DNA of 6,405 nt, taken from the NCBI GenBank assembly GCA_900764025.1, contig CAAFMM010000456.1, positions 1 to 6,405 of the forward strand. The letters are read 5' to 3'. The DNA is from an uncultured Collinsella sp. Its GTDB lineage: Bacteria; Actinomycetota; Coriobacteriia; Coriobacteriales; Coriobacteriaceae. This document shows positions 1 to 6,405 of this stretch, one piece after another (positions within the stretch are counted from its first letter, which is position 1; each line of letters begins with the position of its first letter). Under the pieces are notes generated by a model. The model searched no databases. It worked only from the letters and a program-made list of their open reading frames with translations, and had not been told where the DNA came from. The position numbers were made by a program, and so were the translations under genes.

Positions 1-1
1 C

Positions 2-2773
2 ACCATGCTGTTGTGCGACGACCATTACCGCCAACTGGTGCGCCAGCAAAAGCGCACCGTCTCGCCGCTGGAAGCCTTGTTCGGCTCGCGCAGCGGCCTG
101 TTCGAGGACTTCCTCGGCAGTGACTTCTTCCGCATCGGCGAAGACGCGACGCCAGTTGCCGCCGATACCGATGACGTGGTCGATGCCTCGTTTGGCGAGC
201 CCGCCACCGCAGGTTCGGGTGCGCCGCGCCGTCGCGGCAGTGGGTTGGCCAGCCGCATCAGCGAACAGTCGGAAGCCTTGCTGCAGGAGGCCGCCAAACA
301 CGCTGCCGAATTTGGCCGCTCCGAGGTGGATACCGAACATCTGCTGCTGGCGCTGGCCGACAGCGACGTGGTCAAGACCATCCTGGGTCAGTTCAAGATC
401 AAGGTCGATGACCTCAAGCGGCAGATCGAGTCTGAGGCCAAGCGCGGGGACAAGCCCTTCGAGGGCGAGATCGGCGTGTCGCCGCGCGTGAAGGATGCGC
501 TCAGCCGCGCCTTCGTGGCCTCCAATGAACTCGGCCATTCTTATGTCGGTCCAGAGCATTTCCTGATCGGTCTGGCCGAGGAAGGCGAAGGGCTGGCCGC
601 CAACCTGCTGCGCCGCTACGGCCTGACGCCGCAGGCGCTGCGCCAACAGGTCAGCAAGGTGGTCGGCAAGGGCGCCGAGGATGGCCGCGCTGAGACGCCG
701 ACCAACACGCCAGAACTCGACAAGTACTCGCGCGACCTGACCAAGATGGCGCGCGACGGCAAGCTCGACCCGGTGATCGGCCGCGCGCAGGAGATCGAAA
801 CCACCATCGAGGTGCTGGCCCGGCGCAAGAAGAACAACCCGGTGCTGATCGGCGAGCCGGGTGTGGGCAAGACCGCCATCGTCGAAGGGCTGGCGCAGCG
901 CATGGTGGCGGGTGAAGTGCCCGAGACCTTGCGCGACAAGCGCCTGGTGGAACTCAACATCAACGCCATGGTGGCCGGCGCCAAATATCGCGGCGAGTTC
1001 GAGGAGCGCGTGCAGAAGGTGCTGAAGGAGGTGACCGAGCACCAGGGCGAGCTGATTTTGTTCATCGACGAGGTGCACACCATCGTTGGTGCCGGCCAGG
1101 GCGGTGGCGAAGGCGGGCTGGACGTGGCCAACGTGTTCAAACCGATGATGGCGCGCGGTGAACTCAACCTGATCGGCGCCACGACGCTGAACGAGTACCA
1201 GAAATACATCGAGAAGGATGCCGCACTGGAGCGGCGCTTCCAGCCGGTGACGGTGCCCGAGCCGACGGTGGCCCAGACCATCATGATTCTGCGCGGCCTG
1301 CGCGACACCTTCGAGGCGCACCACAAGGTCAGCATTTCCGAAGACGCGATCATCGCGGCGGCCGAGTTGTCCGACCGCTACATCACGGCGCGCTTCCTGC
1401 CGGACAAGGCGATCGACCTGCTCGACCAGGCGGCCGCGCGCGTGAAGCTGTCGGCCACGGCCCGGCCGGTGGCCGTGCAGGAGCTGGAGTCCGAACTGCA
1501 CCAGCTACGGCGTGAACAGGATTACGTGGCCGCGCGCAAGCAGTACGACCAGGCCGCCGAGCTCGGCAAGCGCATCGAAGCCAAGGAGGCCGAGCTCAAG
1601 AAGCTCGTCGAGGACTGGGAGCGGGAGCGGGCCTCCGGCAGTGCCGAGGTCAAGGCGGAACACGTGGCGCAGGTTGTCTCGCGCCTGACCGGCATCCCGG
1701 TCAACGAGTTGACGGTGGAAGAGCGCGAAAAGCTGCTGCACCTGGAACAACGGCTGCACGAGCGCCTGGTGGGACAAGACGAGGCGGTCCGTGCCGTGGC
1801 CGATGCCGTGCGGCTATCCCGCGCCGGCCTGCGCGAAGGCAGTAAACCGGTGGCTACCTTCCTGTTTCTGGGCCCGACCGGGGTGGGCAAGACCGAGCTC
1901 GCCAAGGCATTGGCCGAATCGATCTACGGCGATGAGCACGCCCTGTTGCGCATCGACATGTCGGAATATGGCGAACGCCATACCGTGGCGCGGCTGGTGG
2001 GCGCGCCTCCGGGCTATGTCGGTTACGACGAAGGCGGTCAGCTCACCGAGAAGGTGCGGCGCAAGCCCTACAGCGTGCTGCTGCTCGACGAGATCGAGAA
2101 GGCACACCCTGACGTCTACAACATCCTGCTGCAAGTGTTCGACGACGGTCGCCTCACCGACGGCAAGGGCCGGGTGGTGGATTTCACCAACACCATCATC
2201 ATCGCCACGTCCAACCTGGGTTCGGACATCATCCAGCGACGGCTGAAGGCGCGTGAGGCGGCTGGCGAGGAGTACGAAAAGACCAAGGCCGAGGTCATGG
2301 ACGTGCTGCGCGGCCACTTCCGGCCCGAGTTCCTCAACCGCATCGACGAGATCATCGTCTTCCATGCGCTGGGCAAGGAGGAGATCCGCCACATCGTCGG
2401 CCTGCAGCTCGATCGCGTGGCGCGCAGCGCCGCCAGCCAGGGCGTGACGCTCACTTTCGATCAGACGCTGATCGACCATTTCGCGGAAGAAGGCTACAAG
2501 CCCGAGTTCGGTGCGCGTGAACTCAAGCGCCTGATCCGCAGCGAGCTGGAAACTGCGCTGGCGCGCGAGATGCTCGGTGGCGGCATCGGCAAGGGCGATC
2601 ACGCCAGCGCACGCTGGGACGACAAGGCCGAACGCGTGGTGTTCGAACGCAAAGAGCCACCGCAGACCCCGGCCGAGCCGGAGCAGCCGGATGTCGCGAA
2701 GGCGACCGAGACGCCGCACGGCGACGCTGGCAAAGACTCGAGCAAGAAGAAGTCGGCGAGCGACGCATCTTGA
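2..2773 (+). CDS. clpK: ClpK/ClpG-type AAA+ protein disaggregase, 5' partial
   Basis: This is a cytoplasmic Hsp100 ATPase that threads aggregated proteins through its hexameric pore, giving tolerance to lethal heat. Residues are numbered from the ATG at 5. Two Clp_N repeats lie at about 85-220. AAA domain 1 has Walker A GEPGVGKT (283-290), pore tyrosine Y328 in KYRG, Walker B FIDE (353-356) and arginine fingers R410/R411. A short coiled-coil middle domain (about 494-545) is far smaller than that of ClpB. AAA domain 2 has Walker A GPTGVGKT (623-630), pore GYVG with Y671, Walker B DE (695-696), FLNR near N778 and sensor-2 GARELKR around R838. I see no IGF/IGL ClpP-docking loop, which fits a stand-alone ClpG rather than ClpA or ClpC. 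A charged, probably disordered tail covers about 884-922. The frame is open upstream of the ATG and no ribosome site is visible, so the gene almost certainly starts outside the window. C4 and H7 (CDDH) look like half of the N-terminal zinc site of ClpG. ClpG and ClpK are names for the same family. Confidence -1.
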   Translation, partial: TMLLCDDHYRQLVRQQKRTVSPLEALFGSRSGLFEDFLGSDFFRIGEDATPVAADTDDVVDASFGEPATAGSGAPRRRGSGLASRISEQSEALLQEAAKHAAEFGRSEVDTEHLLLALADSDVVKTILGQFKIKVDDLKRQIESEAKRGDKPFEGEIGVSPRVKDALSRAFVASNELGHSYVGPEHFLIGLAEEGEGLAANLLRRYGLTPQALRQQVSKVVGKGAEDGRAETPTNTPELDKYSRDLTKMARDGKLDPVIGRAQEIETTIEVLARRKKNNPVLIGEPGVGKTAIVEGLAQRMVAGEVPETLRDKRLVELNINAMVAGAKYRGEFEERVQKVLKEVTEHQGELILFIDEVHTIVGAGQGGGEGGLDVANVFKPMMARGELNLIGATTLNEYQKYIEKDAALERRFQPVTVPEPTVAQTIMILRGLRDTFEAHHKVSISEDAIIAAAELSDRYITARFLPDKAIDLLDQAAARVKLSATARPVAVQELESELHQLRREQDYVAARKQYDQAAELGKRIEAKEAELKKLVEDWERERASGSAEVKAEHVAQVVSRLTGIPVNELTVEEREKLLHLEQRLHERLVGQDEAVRAVADAVRLSRAGLREGSKPVATFLFLGPTGVGKTELAKALAESIYGDEHALLRIDMSEYGERHTVARLVGAPPGYVGYDEGGQLTEKVRRKPYSVLLLDEIEKAHPDVYNILLQVFDDGRLTDGKGRVVDFTNTIIIATSNLGSDIIQRRLKAREAAGEEYEKTKAEVMDVLRGHFRPEFLNRIDEIIVFHALGKEEIRHIVGLQLDRVARSAASQGVTLTFDQTLIDHFAEEGYKPEFGARELKRLIRSELETALAREMLGGGIGKGDHASARWDDKAERVVFERKEPPQTPAEPEQPDVAKATETPHGDAGKDSSKKKSASDAS

Positions 2774-2964
2774 TGGCGGGCGAGGCTGCCGTGTCCGACT
2801 CCATCAGCCTGGCATGGGCAGCCTCCCTGGCATCGATCGCGGTGGCGGTCGTGGCCGCGGGTCACGCGGTCGTCTACAAGCGTGATCCGCGGTCGGCCAC
2901 GCCGTGGGGGCTGCTCATCAGCGGCGGCACTGCCCTCCCGCTCGCTGGCCATCCGTTTGCGTGA
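2773..2964 (+). CDS. Small membrane protein, probable truncated PLDc_N/cardiolipin synthase N-terminal domain
   Basis: This is a 63-residue frame. Its ATG overlaps the TGA of clpK by one base (TGATG), so it would be translated by coupling to clpK; GTG at 2791 is an alternative start. Residues about 10-30 form a hydrophobic helix ending in GHAVVYKRDPRSATPWGLLI. The pattern of a membrane helix, then basic-RDPRSA-xxW, then a second hydrophobic stretch resembles the phospholipase D nuclease N-terminal domain (PLDc_N) at the start of cardiolipin synthases. The second helix breaks off at LPLAGHPFA, just where that family continues, and no HKD catalytic motif follows before ftsH. I read it as a decayed or trimmed membrane-anchor fragment with no enzymatic activity of its own. 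The PLDc_N match is by eye. A free-standing small membrane protein remains possible. Confidence -1.
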   Translation: MAGEAAVSDSISLAWAASLASIAVAVVAAGHAVVYKRDPRSATPWGLLISGGTALPLAGHPFA

Positions 2965-3010
2965 CGGTGCGGCCCGTCTGTTCACCTGATCCTCTGGCAA
3001 CTCGACTTTC

Positions 3011-3016
3011 GAGGAA
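3011..3016 (+). promoter_or_regulatory. Ribosome binding site of the ftsH relic
   Basis: GAGGAA lies 8 bases before the ATG at 3025. It supports that start and shows that the translation signal of the broken gene is still intact. Confidence -1.
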
Positions 3017-3024
3017 CACGGTCC

Positions 3025-3852
<828 letters not shown>

Positions 3853-3926
3853 AAACAGTAGTAGGTGCCATTCAGAGTAAACCGACGGCTCTGTTCAGTG
3901 CGTCATCCAATTCGTCGGCATTGTTC

Positions 3927-3933
3927 AAGGAGA
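3927..3933 (+). promoter_or_regulatory. Ribosome binding site of hsp20
   Basis: AAGGAGA sits 6 bases before ATG 3940. It decides this start over the longer in-frame option at 3865, whose extra 25 residues do not resemble an Hsp20 N-terminus. Confidence -1.
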
Positions 3934-3939
3934 ACCGAT

Positions 3940-4398
3940 ATGTCTGCATTGACTCCGTGGGACCCCTTCCGGGAACTGGATGAATTGCAAAACCGCCTGG
4001 CGACGATGTTCGGACGAATACCCCAGCGACAGGGCGCCCGTACCGGCAACGAAGCCAAGACCACGGCGGACTGGGCTCTAATGGCGGACATCAGCGAGGA
4101 TGAGAACGCATTCCTCCTCAAGCTGGATCTGCCGGAGGTCCCCAGGGATGCCGTGCGCGTCAGCGCGGAAAACGGTGTGCTCACCATCAGCGGCGAGCGC
4201 AAACTGGAAAAAGAGGAGCAGGGCAAGAAGTTCCACCGCATAGAACGTGCCTATGGCCGCTTTGTGCGCAGCTTTGTCTTGCCTGACAACGTTGATCCGA
4301 CCAAGGTGACGACTTCCATGAAAGACGGCGTGCTGGAAGTGCGGCTTGTCAAGGCCGAGCAAGCCAAACCGAAACAGATTGAAATCTCAGTCAACTAA
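3940..4398 (+). CDS. hsp20: Small heat shock protein, Hsp20/IbpA-like family
   Basis: A 152-residue ATP-independent holdase of the cytoplasm that binds unfolding proteins and keeps them accessible to disaggregases such as the neighbouring ClpK. The N-terminal arm, MSALTPWDPFRELDELQNRL, is the usual bacterial class A form. The alpha-crystallin domain covers about residues 43-140 and contains DLPEVPRDAV, GVLTISGERK, FHRIERAYGRF, VRSFVLPDNVD and MKDGVLEVRL. The C-terminus carries an I-x-I anchor (IEI, 147-149) used for oligomer assembly. Length and motifs are complete. It starts 87 bases after the ftsH relic and is followed 22 bases later by yfdX1, suggesting co-transcription with the yfdX genes. 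In described heat-resistance islands a second Hsp20 gene lies upstream of clpK; this would be the downstream one. Confidence -1.
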   Translation: MSALTPWDPFRELDELQNRLATMFGRIPQRQGARTGNEAKTTADWALMADISEDENAFLLKLDLPEVPRDAVRVSAENGVLTISGERKLEKEEQGKKFHRIERAYGRFVRSFVLPDNVDPTKVTTSMKDGVLEVRLVKAEQAKPKQIEISVN

Positions 4399-4420
4399 CT
4401 TCAATCAAGAGCCCAAGATC

Positions 4421-5335
4421 ATGAATATCAAACAGCCACAATACACCTTCTCCGCACTTGCCCTGGCGGTCGTCGTCGGACTGAGCGGACCGGCTCTGGC
4501 CCAATCGGCGGCAGGTTCTAGCCCAGGTGCTGCAGCACCCTCTGCCGCATCCAAGGCGGCACAGCCACAGGTAGATGACAAGGCCGCCCGGGAAGCCGAT
4601 AAAAAGCGTGCCGAGCTCACTCAAGACGCCATCACGGCGCTCACCAAGACCCAGGAGGCTTTGACCCTCCTTGATGCAAACAAGACCAAGGAGGCGCTTG
4701 CTGCGCTGGAACTGGCCAGCGGAAAGCTGGAACTGGTATTGGCACGCGACGCCAAACTTGCTTTGGCGCCGGTCGATGTACGCGTCATCACCCACGATAT
4801 CCACGCCAACGTGGAATCGGTAAAGAAAGCGGTCAAGTTGTCTCGGGAGTTGTTGGGTGATGGCGAGGTGCAAAAGGCCCGGCCCATCGTTGCCAATCTG
4901 GCCAGCGAAATCGTAATCCAAACCGACAACCTTCCGATGGCAACGTACCCGGCAGCGATCAAGTCGGCCGCACGGCTCATCGACAGCGGCAAGATCGACA
5001 ACGCCAAAGCGGAACTCGCCCGAGCACTGAACACGCTGGTGGTGACCTCGGTCGCCTTTCCTCTGCCCGTGCTACGGGCTGAAGCCGCGATGGCAAAAGC
5101 TGAAAAGCTGGCCGAGACCGACAGGCGCGATGCCAGGCAGAACGAGGAGCTCAGCACCTTGCTGTCGTCCGTGCGCACGGAGATCGAGATGGCGCAGATC
5201 CTGGGTTATGGCAAGAAGGCGGACTTCAAACCCATCTTCGATCAGGTGAAGTCCATTGAGCAAAAGTCGGCTGGTGGCAAAAGCGGCAAGGGATGGTTCG
5301 ACGAGTTGAAGACGCGCATCCAAAAGCTGTTTTGA
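4421..5335 (+). CDS. yfdX1: YfdX family protein 1, exported
   Basis: A 304-residue YfdX-domain protein (PF10938). Its biochemical role is not settled; the gene is a recurring part of transferable heat-resistance islands and contributes to stress survival there. A Sec signal peptide is clear: K4, a hydrophobic core SALALAVVVG, then GPALA with predicted cleavage after A27. A low-complexity Ala/Ser/Pro linker follows to about residue 50. The helical YfdX domain covers about 60-304, with GKLELVLARD, DVRVITHDIHAN, GEVQKAR, LASEIV, YPAAIKSA and GYGKKADF, ending in GKGWFDELKTRIQKLF. The start at ATG 4421 is chosen because it begins the signal peptide; only a weak site, AAGAG (4407-4411), precedes it, so translation may depend partly on coupling to hsp20. 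Location is inferred as periplasmic. Codons are less GC-rich than in clpK. Confidence -1.
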   Translation: MNIKQPQYTFSALALAVVVGLSGPALAQSAAGSSPGAAAPSAASKAAQPQVDDKAAREADKKRAELTQDAITALTKTQEALTLLDANKTKEALAALELASGKLELVLARDAKLALAPVDVRVITHDIHANVESVKKAVKLSRELLGDGEVQKARPIVANLASEIVIQTDNLPMATYPAAIKSAARLIDSGKIDNAKAELARALNTLVVTSVAFPLPVLRAEAAMAKAEKLAETDRRDARQNEELSTLLSSVRTEIEMAQILGYGKKADFKPIFDQVKSIEQKSAGGKSGKGWFDELKTRIQKLF

Positions 5336-5344
5336 GGTGATGAA

Positions 5345-5393
5345 GGGGCTGACTGCTCTGTCGGTCAGTCTCGCGATGTTCGCATTCAGCCCC
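5345..5393 (+). other. Competing inverted repeats between yfdX1 and yfdX2
   Basis: GGGGCTGA (5345-5352) is exactly complementary to TCAGCCCC (5386-5393). The same left arm can instead form an 11-pair stem, with G-U pairs, from 5345-5355 to 5362-5372 around the loop CTCTGT. A small GCG/CGC hairpin (5373-5383) lies inside the larger one. The two large pairings exclude each other. No U tract follows, so it is not a standard terminator. It could affect RNA stability or the relative output of the two genes. Confidence -1.
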
Positions 5394-5424
5394 AATAGAT
5401 TCGCCTATTTTCACTATCTCATAC

Positions 5425-5428
5425 GAGG
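5425..5428 (+). promoter_or_regulatory. Ribosome binding site of yfdX2
   Basis: GAGG lies 9 bases before ATG 5438, supporting that start and independent initiation of yfdX2. Confidence -1.
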
Positions 5429-5437
5429 CATATCACC

Positions 5438-6325
5438 ATGAATGAGCAAACACCGAATCCCAATGCGACGAACGAAGGAAAAAACGAACAGGCCGCGGTA
5501 AGCAGCCTTCCTGTCAGTCCAGAGTCCAAGCCTGAAGTCGTCACGGAGGTACAGCCTGAGGTTCAGAAAGAAACGGACTCGCAGGCGGCAGACAAACGTA
5601 AACAAGTCCTCGATGAGGCAGTCTCGGCCTTGTCGCTGACCAAATCAGCGCTGGCCGCACTTGACGGCAAGGACACTGCACGCGCATTGGCAACGCTGGC
5701 CGAAGTGACGGGAAAGCTGGAGCTGATCGTCGCGCGCGAACCCACGCTCGCCCTGGCCGGCGTTGATGTGCGCACCATCGTGCACGACTTGTTCGCCAAC
5801 ACGGAAACCATTGAGGCGATGACCGACGAGGCGCTGGATGCCCTCAAACATGGCGAGGTGCAACAGGCTCGCCACGTGCTGGCTTTGCTGGCCAGTGAAA
5901 TCGTGATCACGGTCACCAGCATCCCTTTGGCGTCCTATCCCGCAGCCGTGAAGGCAGTCGTGCCGCTGATCGATCAGGGCAAGATCGAAGAAGCCAAAGC
6001 CGCGCTGCAGTCAGCGCTCAGCACGCTGGTCGAGGAGCGCAGCGTGCTTCCGCTGCCCGTCCTGCGTGCGAAGCTGCTCCTGAAGCGCGCCGAGCCCCTG
6101 GTAGAAGATGGTCAGCGCAGCGAAGCATCCAATGAGCGCCTGGAGACATTGTTGAACGAAGCCCGGCAGCAGTTGGAAATGGCAGAACTGCTGGGCTATG
6201 GAAAAAGGAAGGACTTTGAGCCCCTGTACGCTGAACTCAAGAAAATCAAGGAAAAGACGGGAGGGGGAGGCTGCGGAAAAGGCTGGCTCGATGAAGTCAA
6301 GGCAAAACTGTCCAGGTTGTTCTGA
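5438..6325 (+). CDS. yfdX2: YfdX family protein 2, no signal peptide
   Basis: A 295-residue paralogue of the preceding protein. Residues 1-50 are polar and probably disordered, rich in N, E, Q, P and V, with no hydrophobic segment, so it is predicted to stay in the cytoplasm. From residue 65 to the end it aligns by eye without gaps with residues 74-304 of YfdX1 (231 positions). Shared blocks are GKLEL, LALA-x-VDVR, HGEVQQAR/GEVQKAR, LASEIVI, SYPAA, GKIEEAKAAL, LPLPVLRA, GYGK and the terminal GKGW-x-DE-x-K. A glycine run with one cysteine (GGGGCGKGW) precedes the last helix. The function is not established; members of this pair occur side by side in heat-resistance islands. The two genes probably arose by duplication followed by loss or gain of the export signal. 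The family assignment is firm and the location is inferred. Confidence -1.
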   Translation: MNEQTPNPNATNEGKNEQAAVSSLPVSPESKPEVVTEVQPEVQKETDSQAADKRKQVLDEAVSALSLTKSALAALDGKDTARALATLAEVTGKLELIVAREPTLALAGVDVRTIVHDLFANTETIEAMTDEALDALKHGEVQQARHVLALLASEIVITVTSIPLASYPAAVKAVVPLIDQGKIEEAKAALQSALSTLVEERSVLPLPVLRAKLLLKRAEPLVEDGQRSEASNERLETLLNEARQQLEMAELLGYGKRKDFEPLYAELKKIKEKTGGGGCGKGWLDEVKAKLSRLF

Positions 6326-6333
6326 AACCGCTG

Positions 6334-6360
6334 GAGAGGGGGCGCATAGCGCCCCGTCTC
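6334..6360 (+). terminator. Strong hairpin after yfdX2, possible terminator
   Basis: The stem pairs 6334-6345 with 6349-6360: seven uninterrupted G-C pairs around the three-base loop ATA, one G-G mismatch, then four more pairs. It starts 8 bases after the yfdX2 stop. The T-rich stretch (about 6375-6390) is some 15 bases further on rather than adjacent, so it is an imperfect intrinsic terminator. It may instead be an RNA-stabilising 3' hairpin. Confidence -1.
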
Positions 6361-6405
6361 TTGTCCCATGAGTGTTTGATTTTTTATTTTGTATAGATCT
6401 TTAGG
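6361..6405. other. AT-rich non-coding tail
   Basis: These last 45 bases include TGATTTTTTATTTTG and TATAGAT and are sharply more AT-rich than everything before them. They could hold the T-rich part of a terminator or the promoter of the next gene. No -35/-10 pair with proper spacing stands out. The window ends before any gene start. Confidence -1.

Noticed and set aside
616..1353. Long open frame of 245 codons on the - strand inside clpK
   Set aside because: Shadow of GC-rich coding sequence; its translation is Ser/Arg-rich with no recognisable domain, and the + strand frame is unambiguous.
1814..2719. Open frame of 301 codons on the - strand opposite AAA domain 2
   Set aside because: Antisense shadow of clpK with no motifs and no plausible start signal.
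5..2773. Assignment of the large ATPase as housekeeping ClpB
   Set aside because: The middle domain is only about 50 residues instead of the long ClpB coiled coil, and the N-terminal region carries an extra CDDH segment before Clp_N.
3873..3893. Inverted repeat CAGAG/CTCTG upstream of hsp20
   Set aside because: Only five pairs with an 11-base loop; likely by chance, and no ROSE-like or four-U thermosensor pairing with the ribosome site was visible.
6361..6397. Promoter TTGTCC / TATTTT or TATAGA in the right-hand tail
   Set aside because: TTGTCC with TATTTT has near-normal spacing but poor hexamers, while TATAGA has no -35 at the right distance; not enough to call.

Overview
The window is a GC-rich proteobacterial accessory segment with all genes on the + strand. 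Its gene content and order are: a ClpG/ClpK-type AAA+ disaggregase, a small membrane-protein remnant, a broken ftsH, a small heat shock protein, then yfdX1 and yfdX2. This matches the core of the transferable heat-resistance island known as the locus of heat resistance (LHR) or transmissible locus of stress tolerance (tLST). That island is known from Enterobacteriaceae, Pseudomonas aeruginosa clone C and other beta- and gammaproteobacteria. The host species cannot be named from this sequence, because the island moves between hosts.

Layout: positions 2-2773 hold nearly all of clpK, but its true N-terminus lies to the left of the window. A 63-codon reading frame whose ATG overlaps the clpK stop codon (2773-2964) looks like the first part of a phospholipase D/cardiolipin synthase N-terminal membrane domain. 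Positions 3025-3852 are an ftsH relic. The membrane/periplasmic N-terminus is intact and followed by a frameshift at a run of nine G. A piece of the AAA domain ends just after Walker A, and a deletion removes the rest of the ATPase and almost all of the M41 protease before the C-terminal helices resume. Positions 3940-4398 encode an Hsp20. Positions 4421-5335 and 5438-6325 encode two YfdX paralogues, the first with a signal peptide and the second without. A strong hairpin and an AT-rich tail follow.

Working together (inference from known families): ClpK unfolds proteins from aggregates without needing ClpP, and Hsp20 holds unfolding proteins in a form that can be recovered. The exported YfdX1 and the apparently cytoplasmic YfdX2 would extend protection to two compartments. 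FtsH, which would have supplied membrane protein quality control, is not functional as a protease in this copy. Spacing suggests co-transcription: clpK and the small ORF overlap, hsp20 and yfdX1 are 22 nt apart, and yfdX1 and yfdX2 are 102 nt apart. No convincing promoter is visible, so the main promoter probably lies upstream of the window.

Most of the region belongs to a described system. The parts most worth a second look are the doubly lesioned ftsH with its G9 tract, the two-compartment YfdX pair with a shared C-terminal motif, and the competing hairpins between the yfdX genes.
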